Both the position numbers and the translations under genes were made by a program. 52,573 nucleotides of DNA from Cyclobacteriaceae bacterium (GTDB lineage Bacteria; Bacteroidota; Bacteroidia; Cytophagales; Cyclobacteriaceae). The DNA is taken from NCBI GenBank assembly GCA_027533395.1, contig JAPZUF010000026.1, forward strand, positions 1-52,573, given 5' to 3'. Positions 36,981 to 46,083 of the stretch are shown in pieces (position 1 is the stretch's first letter; the number at the start of each line of letters is the position of its first letter). Under the pieces are notes generated by a model. It ran no database searches, was not told where the DNA came from, and worked only from the letters and a program-made list of their open reading frames with translations.

Positions 36981-38078
36981 TTATAATTTTTTTCTTTTGT
37001 TCTTTTTAAAATCTTCGAATACTAAGTTGCCTAAACCTTGTAAACCACTGTAGTATGCATTGCCATTGTTGGCAGCGGTAAACTCGCGCACAAATTGTTT
37101 TAAGTAAGGATCGCTCGCAATCATAAAAGTGGTTACAGGAATTTTTAATTTTTTTAGTTGACCAGCGAGTGTAAGTGTTTTGGCTAAAATTTTATGATCT
37201 AATCCAAAAGCATTTTTGTAATAGCGAATGCCTTCTTTAATGCAGGTTGGTTTGCCATCGGTAATCATAAAAATTTGTTTGTTCGGATTTTTACGTTTAC
37301 GCAAGAGATCCATCGCTAATTCTAAGCCGGCAACGGTGTTGGTATGATACGGACCCACTTGTAAATATGGTAAGTCTTTGATGGCTATCGGCCAAGCATC
37401 ATCTCCAAAAACCAAAATGTCGAGTGTGTCTTTCGGGTATTTTTTGGTGATGAGTTCTGCCAAAGCCATGGCAACTTGTTTGGCAGGCGTAATTCTATCT
37501 TCTCCGTATAAAATCATCGAATGCGAAATGTCAATCATCAACACAGTTGATGTTTGTGTTTTCATTTCACTTTCCATTACTTCCAAATCATTTTCAGTCA
37601 TGAAAAAGTTATCGAAGCCATGGTTGATCTGTGCATTGCGTAAAGAGTCTGTTACAGCAATATTTTCCGGGCTATCGCCAAATTGATAATCTCTTCTTTC
37701 TGTTGTTTGTTCATCGCCACGGCCACTGTAAACGGTGCCATGTTCTCCGCCTTTTCCTTTTTTTAACTTACCAAAAATTTCTTCCAAAGCATTTTGTCTT
37801 AGCTTTTGCTCGCTTTTGGCTTGCAGTTTAAACTCACCTTTTTGATTATCATCTGTAATATATCCGTCTCTTTTCAACTGTTCTATGAAATCGCCAATAC
37901 CGTAATTTGGGTTTGTAATTTGATATTGCTTGTCGAGTTCGGTAAGCCATTGCAAAGCTTCGGCTACATTACCAGCAGTAATGAGCACTAATTGCATGAA
38001 AATTTTAAGTAATTTATCGAAGTCAGTGCCTGATTTAGGGTTGGGTGGCAGATATTGCGAAAACCGATAGCCGAGCAT
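36981..38078 (-). CDS. VWA-domain protein (MoxR partner)
   Basis: The 365-residue product has a helical N-terminal part (about 1-110) and a basic linker. The VWA domain starts near 178: VLMIDISHSMILYG gives the MIDAS residues D183, S185 and S187; YHTNTVAG supplies the Thr, and FMITDGKPT the second Asp. No membrane span or signal is seen, so it is cytosolic. It is the first gene of the operon with the AAA+ ATPase and AlbA_2 protein. The 174 bp upstream hold no other gene but have a GTTTC / GAAAC repeat pair at about 38124-38142. Confidence 0.87.
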   Translation of the reverse strand: MLGYRFSQYLPPNPKSGTDFDKLLKIFMQLVLITAGNVAEALQWLTELDKQYQITNPNYGIGDFIEQLKRDGYITDDNQKGEFKLQAKSEQKLRQNALEEIFGKLKKGKGGEHGTVYSGRGDEQTTERRDYQFGDSPENIAVTDSLRNAQINHGFDNFFMTENDLEVMESEMKTQTSTVLMIDISHSMILYGEDRITPAKQVAMALAELITKKYPKDTLDILVFGDDAWPIAIKDLPYLQVGPYHTNTVAGLELAMDLLRKRKNPNKQIFMITDGKPTCIKEGIRYYKNAFGLDHKILAKTLTLAGQLKKLKIPVTTFMIASDPYLKQFVREFTAANNGNAYYSGLQGLGNLVFEDFKKNKRKKL

Positions 38079-38252
38079 ACTTGTAATTTTACTAAGTGTT
38101 AACCAATAATTTGCCTTTTCTGTTTCAATACTTACGAAACTGTTTCAAATATTTTTATGCTAAATAAGATGAATGAGATGTAAGATTTTAGAATACTTTA
38201 CTAAATCATGATAAATCATTGAGAATATCTTGCAGCATAAATCCTTATAACG

Positions 38253-38369
38253 ATGAAAAAGATAGTTGCTTTATTCTTGTTGATTGCTCTAACAGCGTCA
38301 TCTTGTTCTTTCTATACCTGCCCGACTTATTCAAAAACTAAGCAGAATAATAAGGTAAACAGAATTTAG
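38253..38369 (+). CDS. Very small lipoprotein (38 residues)
   Basis: ATG 38253 to TAG 38367-38369 encodes MKKIVALFLLIALTASSCSF followed by YTCPTYSK and a basic tail. It has a full lipoprotein signal with a SSC lipobox (Cys18). The mature peptide has 21 residues and a second Cys (TCPTY). Similar tiny CPTY lipoproteins are, as I recall, scattered in Bacteroidota. The 3' end overlaps the convergent gene at 38366 by 4 bp. Function unknown. Confidence 0.65.
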   Translation: MKKIVALFLLIALTASSCSFYTCPTYSKTKQNNKVNRI

Positions 38370-38803
38370 ATATTTTTAACGCTTTTGATTTTATTGCCTT
38401 GTTGGCTAATAAAATTAATTAAGGGATCTATATCTTTAGATGGAAAGAAGTAGATTCCTTTTTTCTTGCCTTTAATTTTTAGTTTGTAAATATTGATAAA
38501 CGGAATAAGTCGTAACGATTTAACATCCTCCCAATCTACTTTTTGTTTTTTTGCTTGTTCTAAAATCACAATCTTCTTTTTAGATAAAGCTACTCTGCGC
38601 AAATGTGTGCTGATGAATACATACAACACAAAACATAATCCACCGATGGTAAAGAAGATAAGTGTTGCAAATTGACTTTTAGCATTAGGTTGATATTGAG
38701 TAAAAAATACTAGTGCCAACAACCATTGCATAAAACCTATCAACAAGAAAAAGTACTTTGCAAGATAGAATTTGAGTGGACTAGCTTGTTTTGATTTACC
38801 CAT
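38366..38803 (-). CDS. Small membrane protein with a PH-like cytosolic domain
   Basis: The 145-residue product has two membrane helices (about 15-35 and 44-66). The soluble part (about 68-138) has KKKIVILEQAKKQKVDWEDV and LKIKGKKKGIYFFPSKDID, which looks like a bacterial PH (bPH) fold. I recognise no family name. It ends next to the small lipoprotein and starts 45 bp from the stop of the WD40-caspase gene. Confidence 0.6.
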   Translation of the reverse strand: MGKSKQASPLKFYLAKYFFLLIGFMQWLLALVFFTQYQPNAKSQFATLIFFTIGGLCFVLYVFISTHLRRVALSKKKIVILEQAKKQKVDWEDVKSLRLIPFINIYKLKIKGKKKGIYFFPSKDIDPLINFISQQGNKIKSVKNI

Positions 38804-38847
38804 TCGCGAAGTTATTAAGAGAATTAAAGTGAATATACTGAAATGAT

Positions 38848-41800
38848 TTAATTACCGTGCATCAAAATCGGAAAATCCTGACCGCGACTGAACGTGTGCG
38901 GGTACTGGGGTTTTCCTTTCAGCTTGCGCGTCATCTCCGGCACTTGGTCATCTAAATAAGATTTGAGTTCGTAAATCGTAACCTTACCATCTTTTGGTGC
39001 GCCATCTGCTTCACCTTGTAAGGCTTTCATTAATACGTAAGTAAATAAACCATGACCTAAACTGCTAAACTCTGTTGCGAATTGATCGCTTCCTGCTGAT
39101 GCCATAACATGTATGCCACTCGCGCGTGAAAGTTGCGCGATTGCCTTTTCTTCTGCTGCTCCCCTTGTGGCCAATACTTCTACTGAACCACCAGATTGAC
39201 AAGCATCCATCACAATCAATTGTTTTAATGCTTTGATAGCACTTAACTTTTGTTGCATCACTCCGGCTTCTATGGCTTCTTTATTCAAGGCATCTCCATC
39301 ATACAAACGCGAGCTTTCTGTTGGTATAAAATAGAATTGATTATCAACCATGCTGCCATGTCCTGCATAATAAAAAACAAAAACATCTTCAGGTTGTATC
39401 GCGCTGCTTAATGAATCTAATTTTTTCAAGATGTTATCCTTATTGGCTTGAGTATCGAACAAACTGATTAATCGGATTTCTTGAAATAAATTGTTGTCGC
39501 TTTGTTTTAAAATCTCACTAAAGGAACTAGCATCAGGTTTAGCATATTGCAAACTCATGCGCGGATTTTTGTATTCATTGATACCAACGACAAAAAGATG
39601 ACACACACTATTTTTAGCCGGCAAAGCTGAAACAACTTCAGTTTGCTGTGGATATGATTCAACTCTTTTAGTGTTTACACCCACGGCTTCAAAAGTATTT
39701 CTTCCTCCAACAAGTTTTATTTTTTGGTTGATGATAATGCTTTGATTTTTTTCTTTCGGCCAGTTAGGAGAAGAAGTTAGTTGTAATTGTTTGCCATTGT
39801 GTTGTAACCTTACCTCAGCGATATCACTACCCACGTGGCTTACTTTAACATAGATTTCTGCTTCTTCTTCATTGATTTTAATGGCATTGATTTTAATAGC
39901 AGGTGGTGGATACAAATTGATTTTTTCATCCATGCCTACACTTTTTTTATCTGCTCCACGAGATTTAAAAAGTTGTGGCATTATGTCTGGCTTATAATAA
40001 TCCTGAAAGAATTGATCGGCCGCAAAAGTTTCCAACCCTTTCACGAAATGAATGTATTGTCGTGCGCCTGAAGTTGCATTGAAATAGCCATCCGGATTTT
40101 TTACCATATAATCGCTTTCACCTAAGTGAATGTGTTCGTAAAACGATTTAGTTGTAGATAAATCCCAAAACTTGGTTACGCCATCAACAGCATGGCTAAT
40201 TAACATTTGAGAATTTGGTTGAATAAGCAAGGAAGTTACTTCCGCCTGGTGCCCAACAAAAGTTCTGAGTAGCTTTCCACTTAGTGCATCCCACTCACGG
40301 ATGATTCTATCTGTTCCAGCAGTATAAATTTTCTTGTTATCCGGATGAAAGATGGCTGTGTGAATGGCGCCATAATCGTGTTTTAATTTTAATTGAGCCA
40401 AACCCGATGAAACATTCCACAAACGAGCTGTTCCATCCCAAGATGCAGTTAATAGTATACTGCCATCGTTATTACTTTGTAAACTGGAGATGATATCAGT
40501 ATGTCCGATAAAATCGCGTACGATTTTTTTTGTATCGATTTCCCACATTTGCACGCTGTGGTCCATGAGACCGGTAAACACATACAAATCATTAGGATGA
40601 AAACTCGCACAATAAGCCGAGTAATTATTCAGATTAAAATAATGCAACAATTTCCCATCTTTTAACTGATGTATTTTCATGGAACCATCCCAACTAGTAG
40701 AAAGAACTTTATCTGCTTGCTGATTGATTTGAAGGGTAAAAATCGGTTCTCTATAAGACTCTATAGTTCGAATGGTATCTCCTGTAATAGTATTCCAGAA
40801 AATAATTTTACCATCTCCTCCGCCACTGATTATATTTTTCCCATTGTTATAGTAAAGATAAGTAAGCGCAGTTTTGTCGTGACCTTTAAATTCCATGCTC
40901 GGTTTTCCTGAGGCGATATCCCATTGCTTGATTTTATTTCCGAATTTTCCTTTTAGCAGTTGCTTGCCATCATCGCTGATGATGATTTGATTTTTAAATC
41001 GGATATAACGCGCAATGTAAGAATCCCAATAGGAGTTAGGATTGTATTGTAAACTGCCTAAATCGCGGTCGTTTAAAAAGCCTGAATATTTTTTCTCAAT
41101 TGAAAAAGTTTTACTGTTGATGAGGTTAACCTTGCTGTTATCTTGCGCTTGTAAAAAATTTTCGGAGTTAGGATAAAAAGCATTTTCAGTGAATTCTACT
41201 TCATCTTCAGCAACTATTTCTTTTGTTAAGGAATTATTTATGAAGAGAAATATTTTCTTATCCGTAGCTAAAGCAAGTGTAGTTCCGGTATAAAATAAAC
41301 TTAGTCCGCTTAAGTCATCGATTTCATTTATTAAAATGGCTTCGGTTTTATCTTTAATAAGGTTGTAAAGTGATAGTGTTCCATTTTCTGTTGCAATGTA
41401 AATCAAATCGTTGTTTTTAAAAGCAATGCGTGTTCCACAACCACCACACCAACCTTCAGCAGGTTTTATTTCTTTGTTGAGTTCAAAATTCTGAGTGTTG
41501 TAAACTTTGCAAGTTCGGTTGTCTTCGCCTACCGCTAGTAATTTTCCATCCGGAGAAAAAGCAAGATCAATACCACTACCATTTCCTTTATCAGCATTTG
41601 CTTCAAACTTTTTGATGAGTTTGAAATCTGGTAGTGAAAGTACGTAAGCATCACTGGCATAGCCTGCTGCTACCACATAACTACCTGAAGGATGAATCAC
41701 AACACTCGAGATGATATCTGGTAAAGAATATCTATTTAATTCTTTGCCGCTTAATAAATCCCACAACCGAATTGTTGCATCGTTTGAACCACTCACCAAT

Positions 41801-42057
41801 AACTTTTTTTGTGGCACAAATGCTAACGCTGTTACCGATTTTTCATGGCCAAAAAGTGTTCTTAGTTCTCTGGTATTTTGCAATTGCCAGAGTTTGATGG
41901 TTTTATCTTTGCTCCCTGTTGCTAATAGAGTAGAATCGTCATTGATGGCGAGGGCAACAATACCGAGTTCGTGGCCTTGTTGCAAAACAGTTTCGAGTTG
42001 TTGGGCGTGCGCTAGCGTACTCCAAGTCCATAAAACGACAATCAGAATTTTTTTCAT
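38848..42057 (-). CDS. Exported WD40-repeat protein with C-terminal caspase-like (C14) domain
   Basis: From ATG 42057 the product has 1069 residues with a signal peptide (MKKILIVVLWTWSTLAHAQ). An upstream extension in the same frame would overlap cdaA. Ten or more WD40 repeats span about 30-660, with motifs such as LATGSKDKTIKLWQL, LVSGSNDATIRLWDLLSG and TAGTDRIIREWDALSG. A linker follows, then the caspase-hemoglobinase fold from about 800: FVVGINEYKN, the catalytic His900 in FYYAGHGSM and Cys953 in VMDACQSGG. It is the third gene after folP and cdaA, 19 bp from cdaA. It is likely a periplasmic or surface peptidase that responds to a partner bound by the propellers. Confidence 0.9.
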   Translation of the reverse strand: MKKILIVVLWTWSTLAHAQQLETVLQQGHELGIVALAINDDSTLLATGSKDKTIKLWQLQNTRELRTLFGHEKSVTALAFVPQKKLLVSGSNDATIRLWDLLSGKELNRYSLPDIISSVVIHPSGSYVVAAGYASDAYVLSLPDFKLIKKFEANADKGNGSGIDLAFSPDGKLLAVGEDNRTCKVYNTQNFELNKEIKPAEGWCGGCGTRIAFKNNDLIYIATENGTLSLYNLIKDKTEAILINEIDDLSGLSLFYTGTTLALATDKKIFLFINNSLTKEIVAEDEVEFTENAFYPNSENFLQAQDNSKVNLINSKTFSIEKKYSGFLNDRDLGSLQYNPNSYWDSYIARYIRFKNQIIISDDGKQLLKGKFGNKIKQWDIASGKPSMEFKGHDKTALTYLYYNNGKNIISGGGDGKIIFWNTITGDTIRTIESYREPIFTLQINQQADKVLSTSWDGSMKIHQLKDGKLLHYFNLNNYSAYCASFHPNDLYVFTGLMDHSVQMWEIDTKKIVRDFIGHTDIISSLQSNNDGSILLTASWDGTARLWNVSSGLAQLKLKHDYGAIHTAIFHPDNKKIYTAGTDRIIREWDALSGKLLRTFVGHQAEVTSLLIQPNSQMLISHAVDGVTKFWDLSTTKSFYEHIHLGESDYMVKNPDGYFNATSGARQYIHFVKGLETFAADQFFQDYYKPDIMPQLFKSRGADKKSVGMDEKINLYPPPAIKINAIKINEEEAEIYVKVSHVGSDIAEVRLQHNGKQLQLTSSPNWPKEKNQSIIINQKIKLVGGRNTFEAVGVNTKRVESYPQQTEVVSALPAKNSVCHLFVVGINEYKNPRMSLQYAKPDASSFSEILKQSDNNLFQEIRLISLFDTQANKDNILKKLDSLSSAIQPEDVFVFYYAGHGSMVDNQFYFIPTESSRLYDGDALNKEAIEAGVMQQKLSAIKALKQLIVMDACQSGGSVEVLATRGAAEEKAIAQLSRASGIHVMASAGSDQFATEFSSLGHGLFTYVLMKALQGEADGAPKDGKVTIYELKSYLDDQVPEMTRKLKGKPQYPHTFSRGQDFPILMHGN

Positions 42058-42076
42058 TTTGTTAGCTTTAGCATGA

Positions 42077-42934
42077 TTAAACTTTCGCAGAAGCTTCAGG
42101 GGTTTCTTCTTCTTCACTAACAATTTCCCAGTTAGTTGGCTCTTGGTTGTGAAGGTATTGTAAGATTTTTTGTTCTACTTGTTTCAGTTTTAAAGCACGC
42201 AAGTATTTGCCATTACGTGCTAAAATCAATCGGCCTGTTTCTTCAGAGATAGCCAACACGAGCGTATCGGTGTTCTCACTCATGCCAACTGCTGCACGGT
42301 GGCGCAAACCAAATTGTGGAGGAAGATGATCGTTTTCGCTAACAGGCAAAACACATCGCGCAGCTTTTATTTTGCCTTTGTAAATGATAACAGCACCATC
42401 ATGTAAAGGTGTTGTTTTATTAAAAATGGTTAGGAGCAATCGCTTATTGACATCAGCATCAATGATGTCGCCCGTTTCGGCATAAAATTTTAATTCAGTA
42501 TCGCGCGAGAAAACAATCAATGCTCCAGTTTTTGTTGCTTTTAAAGTTTTACAAGCATCTATGACTTGTTGGATATCAAAATCATCGTGGTATTCTTGTC
42601 GCCAATTGTTAAGTGTTTTTAAAAAGTTTTCTCTAAACTCTGTACTTCTGCCAATCACTAATAAAAATTTTCTGATTTCGGGTTGAAAAAGCACAATCAT
42701 CGCGATAACACCAACGCCCATAAATTGTCCTAAAATGGTGGCGAGTAATTCCATTTGTGCAGCGCGCACAATAAGATAGCCTAAGTAAAGTGCTAAAATG
42801 CCAAGGAAGATGTTTACGGCAATACTTCCTCTGATCAGTTTATAGACCTGGTATAATAAAATACTTACCAGCAAGATGTCTACTACATCTACCCAACTCA
42901 CTTCTAAGAAACCTATTTTAAAGGCTAGTACCAT
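42077..42934 (-). CDS. cdaA: Diadenylate cyclase (c-di-AMP synthase) CdaA
   Basis: The 285-residue product has three membrane helices (about 17-85) and a DAC domain. LHDGAVIIYKG has the DGA motif (179-181), and GLRHRAAVG the RHR motif (211-213), both needed for ATP binding and catalysis. It makes c-di-AMP, which controls potassium and osmotic balance. The tail (about 262-285) is acidic. Placement downstream of folP is a typical Bacteroidota arrangement. The WD40-caspase gene follows after only 19 bp. Confidence 0.95.
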   Translation of the reverse strand: MVLAFKIGFLEVSWVDVVDILLVSILLYQVYKLIRGSIAVNIFLGILALYLGYLIVRAAQMELLATILGQFMGVGVIAMIVLFQPEIRKFLLVIGRSTEFRENFLKTLNNWRQEYHDDFDIQQVIDACKTLKATKTGALIVFSRDTELKFYAETGDIIDADVNKRLLLTIFNKTTPLHDGAVIIYKGKIKAARCVLPVSENDHLPPQFGLRHRAAVGMSENTDTLVLAISEETGRLILARNGKYLRALKLKQVEQKILQYLHNQEPTNWEIVSEEEETPEASAKV

Positions 42935-42976
42935 TATACAAAACTAATAAAGCCTTCACCAACTAAAAGACTTTTG

Positions 42977-43828
42977 TTATAATTCTGTCTCTTGCCATAA
43001 AGTAACTGCTTGCACAGCTTCTGCTACATCATGTACCCGCAAGATGGATGCTTTTTTAAACAGCGCTATTGTATTTAAAGCAATAGTTCCCGGTAAGGCT
43101 TCGGCAGCACTTAGCTGCAACGTTTTCCAAATCATCGATTTACGCGAAACACCTGCTACTATGGGTTGATTGAAAATCTGAAAATATTCTAGATACTTCA
43201 ACAATTCAAAATTTTGTTCTCGTGTTTTAGCAAAACCAAAGCCAGGATCAATCGCAAAATCGCTAATTCCTGCTGCAACGATTTCATTAACTTGATTAGC
43301 CAACTCTAACACCACTTCTTGGGTTACATGATTGTAATGGCTGTGCGTAACCATGTTTTGTGGATTACCCCGCATGTGCATGGCGATATAGGGAACTTTG
43401 CAACGCTTCACAACATTCAACATGTTTGAATCGAGTAAACCACCGGATATATCATTCACAACATCAGCACCGGTTTCAACTGCTTGCCGCGCCACTTCAC
43501 TTCTAAACGTATCCACCGAAAGAAAAACTTCCGAAAAGTGTTTTGCTAAACTTTTGATAACGGGCAAAACGCGATTACTTTCCTCTTCCATCGAAATATC
43601 AGCAGCACCGGGCCTAGAGGAATAACCGCCTACATCAATCATCCAAACACCGTCTTTTATCATGCTTTCCGCTTTTTTCAGGTAATCTACTTCGGTTTGT
43701 ACCCTGCTTCCGGCAAAAAATGAGTCGGGGGTAATGTTCAAAATGCCCATTACCTTTGGTTTGTTAAAACTTATTAAGCGGCCCCGCAAACACCATGTTT
43801 TGTTTGCTTTTATTGTTTTATTTTGCAC
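42977..43828 (-). CDS. folP: Dihydropteroate synthase
   Basis: The 283-residue product carries the full family signature: VMGILNITPDSFF near the N-terminus, then MIDVGGYSSRPGA, DVVNDISGG, MHMRGNPQNM and AIDPGFGFAKT. It condenses 6-hydroxymethyl-dihydropterin pyrophosphate with p-aminobenzoate in folate synthesis; sulfonamides target this enzyme. It is the first gene of the folP-cdaA-caspase strand and is divergent from DUF1599 with 40 bp between starts. Confidence 0.95.
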   Translation of the reverse strand: MQNKTIKANKTWCLRGRLISFNKPKVMGILNITPDSFFAGSRVQTEVDYLKKAESMIKDGVWMIDVGGYSSRPGAADISMEEESNRVLPVIKSLAKHFSEVFLSVDTFRSEVARQAVETGADVVNDISGGLLDSNMLNVVKRCKVPYIAMHMRGNPQNMVTHSHYNHVTQEVVLELANQVNEIVAAGISDFAIDPGFGFAKTREQNFELLKYLEYFQIFNQPIVAGVSRKSMIWKTLQLSAAEALPGTIALNTIALFKKASILRVHDVAEAVQAVTLWQETEL

Positions 43829-43868
43829 GTCTGTTTAAAAATAGATTCCTACAAATTTCTATATTCTG

Positions 43869-44411
43869 ATGGTAGAAAATACTACAATATCTTATAAAAA
43901 GGTGATAGCAGAATGCCAGGCTTTGTTTGCTAAAAAAACAAAAGATTATGGCACAGCTTGGCGCGTATTGCGTCTGCCTTCCATTACTGATCAGATTTTT
44001 ATCAAAGCGCAGCGCATCCGCAGTATTCAAGAGAAAGGGACACAAAAAATTGAAGACCCGATTAAGGATGAATTTATCGGCATCATCAATTATTGTTTGA
44101 TTGCTTTGGTGCAGATGGAATTACCAGCTGATGCTCCGTTGGAAATGAGTTACGAAACCTTGCAACCGCTTTACGAAAAGACTGTACACGAAACACTTTC
44201 TTTGCAACTTAATAAAAACCATGATTATGGAGAGGCCTGGCGAGATATGCGGGTTAGTTCCATGACGGATATTATTTTAATGAAACTCTATCGAGTAAAA
44301 CAAATTGAAGATAACCAAGGTAAAACGCTGGTTAGCGAAGGCGTTAAAGCCAATTACCAAGACATCATCAATTACGCAGTTTTCTGCATGATAAAACTTT
44401 CTGAAGCTTAA
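43869..44411 (+). CDS. DUF1599 protein with internal duplication
   Basis: The 180-residue product has two related halves. LFAKKTKDYGTAWRVLRLPS, then ITDQIFIKAQRIRSIQEKG matches LNKNHDYGEAWRDMRVSS, then MTDIILMKLYRVKQIEDNQG. DUF1599 proteins are linked to nucleotide metabolism (annotated as a nucleotide-modification-associated domain), but activity is not proven. In many Bacteroidota the gene is next to folP and BT_3928, as here. It is divergent from folP; BT_3928 follows after about 15 bp. Confidence 0.88.
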   Translation: MVENTTISYKKVIAECQALFAKKTKDYGTAWRVLRLPSITDQIFIKAQRIRSIQEKGTQKIEDPIKDEFIGIINYCLIALVQMELPADAPLEMSYETLQPLYEKTVHETLSLQLNKNHDYGEAWRDMRVSSMTDIILMKLYRVKQIEDNQGKTLVSEGVKANYQDIINYAVFCMIKLSEA

Positions 44412-44425
44412 TAGTGTTAACAAAC

Positions 44426-45535
44426 ATGATGCAAAAAGTAATAGATCAATTCTCGCGATTTTTTGTTGGCGGATTATTTATTTTTTCCGGGTTGATAAAA
44501 TTGAATGACCCTGTCGGAACTCAAATTAAGTTAGAAGAGTATTTCGAAGTTTTTTCGCAAGACATCGCTTCCTTTTTTCATGTATTTATTCCTTACGCGT
44601 TAGAAATTGGTTTGTTTTTGGTTGTATTGGAAGTGGTATTGGGCTTCGCTCTTTTATTCAATTACAAAATGAATATCACTACGTGGATATTATTGTTGTT
44701 GATGATCTTTTTTACTGCTTTAACTTTTTACTCTGCGTATTTCAATAAAGTAACAGATTGTGGTTGTTTTGGCGATGCTATAAAATTAACTCCATGGCAA
44801 TCTTTCTGGAAAGATATTGTGTTGATGGTTTTTGTTTTGCATTTGTTTTGGTACCGAAAAAAATACTCGCCTGTTTTTTATACCAGAGAAGGCAATATTG
44901 TAATAGGCAGTGTAACTATTGTTGCATTAACTTTAGGTATATATGCAATCAGACATCTACCCTTTATTGATTTCAGAGCATATAAAATTGGGAATAATAT
45001 TCCGCAGCAAATGCAACCGCAAGAGCAACCCATTATCGAATATGTTTTTCAAAAAGACGGAAAGGAAATTAAATCTGATAAGTTTTTATCTCCGGCAGAT
45101 GGCTATACTTATGTAAAATCAGAAGTGTTGAATGCTGATAAAACTTTACCAAAAATCACAGATTACAACGTTGTTGATACAGATGGCAACGATGTTACAC
45201 AAAAAACTTTTGAAGGCAGTAAATTGCTCGTTATCATCGGCCAAGTAGAAAAAGCTTCTACAAATAATATAGAAGCCATTCGCGAATTAATTAACCAGGC
45301 TGAACAAAAGAAAGTGGAAGTGATGATTTTAACATCTTCCACTTCCGAAACTTTCGAAGCTTTTCGCCACACACATCAGTTGGCTGCGCCTTATTTTTTT
45401 ACAGATGCAACAGTATTAAAAACAATTATCCGTTCTAATCCTGGCATAACGCTGTGGAAAGATGGCACTGTGTTAGGCATGTGGCATCATAACGACACAC
45501 CTACCATTGATCAAGTATTAAACCTGCTACAATAA
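44426..45535 (+). CDS. BT_3928 family membrane protein (DoxX/MauE-like)
   Basis: From ATG 44426 the product has 369 residues; ATG 44429 and GTG 44414 are alternatives. Four membrane helices (about 10-150) form a DoxX/MauE-like domain with a TDCGCFGDAI motif after helix 3. A fifth helix (about 163-180) leads to a periplasmic part with a thioredoxin-like fold (VIIGQVEKASTNNIEAIREL, then ILTSSTSETFEAF). No CxxC is seen in that part. The family is conserved in Bacteroidota and thought to act in redox or envelope functions. Confidence 0.85.
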   Translation: MMQKVIDQFSRFFVGGLFIFSGLIKLNDPVGTQIKLEEYFEVFSQDIASFFHVFIPYALEIGLFLVVLEVVLGFALLFNYKMNITTWILLLLMIFFTALTFYSAYFNKVTDCGCFGDAIKLTPWQSFWKDIVLMVFVLHLFWYRKKYSPVFYTREGNIVIGSVTIVALTLGIYAIRHLPFIDFRAYKIGNNIPQQMQPQEQPIIEYVFQKDGKEIKSDKFLSPADGYTYVKSEVLNADKTLPKITDYNVVDTDGNDVTQKTFEGSKLLVIIGQVEKASTNNIEAIRELINQAEQKKVEVMILTSSTSETFEAFRHTHQLAAPYFFTDATVLKTIIRSNPGITLWKDGTVLGMWHHNDTPTIDQVLNLLQ

Positions 45536-45540
45536 TCAGG

Positions 45541-46083
45541 ATGATAACACCTCCAACTTTCGATAAGATTTTTTTGATAGGTATGCCGGGTTCCGGTAAA
45601 TCTACTTTAGCACAGCAACTAAAAACTAAATTGAAGTTACCCGCTTTTGATCTCGATCAAATCATCGAAACGAAAGAAGGTTTTTCCATCAAGCAAATTT
45701 TTGAAACAAAAGGAGAGGATGCTTTCCGAAAAACGGAAACAACAGAATTACAAAAGATTATTCAGCAATATCCGCAATTTATTTTAGCAACTGGTGGAGG
45801 TACGCCCTGCTTTCATCAAAACATAGAGTTGATGCTGCAAAATGGTTTAGTTATTTATTTAGATGTGCCTTTAAATATGTTGGAGAAAAGGCTAGAGTAC
45901 CAATCCGACAGACCATTGCTACAAAACTTAACGCACGATGCCTTGCAAGAAAAATTAAATCAGATTTATCTCCAAAGAAATAGCATTTACAGAAGAGCTC
46001 ATTTACATGTACAAGGTGTAGATATTCCCGCTGACCATGTATTGCAATTAATCGATTACCTTAAAATGGGAAGCCCAGCGTAA
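45541..46083 (+). CDS. aroK: Shikimate kinase
   Basis: The 180-residue product has Walker A GMPGSGKST (14-22). The shikimate-binding Asp lies in FDLDQII (D37, D39), followed by FRKTE (Arg63), and ATGGGTPC (GGG at 85-87), and the lid arginine in QSDRPLLQ. It phosphorylates shikimate in aromatic amino-acid synthesis. It starts 5 bp after the BT_3928 stop and its last 23 bp overlap the convergent outer-membrane protein gene. Confidence 0.93.
   Translation: MITPPTFDKIFLIGMPGSGKSTLAQQLKTKLKLPAFDLDQIIETKEGFSIKQIFETKGEDAFRKTETTELQKIIQQYPQFILATGGGTPCFHQNIELMLQNGLVIYLDVPLNMLEKRLEYQSDRPLLQNLTHDALQEKLNQIYLQRNSIYRRAHLHVQGVDIPADHVLQLIDYLKMGSPA

Noticed and set aside
38120-38150. GTTTC / GAAAC inverted and direct repeats as an operator
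   Set aside because: Arms are only 5 bp in AT-rich DNA and spacing is irregular; not enough support.
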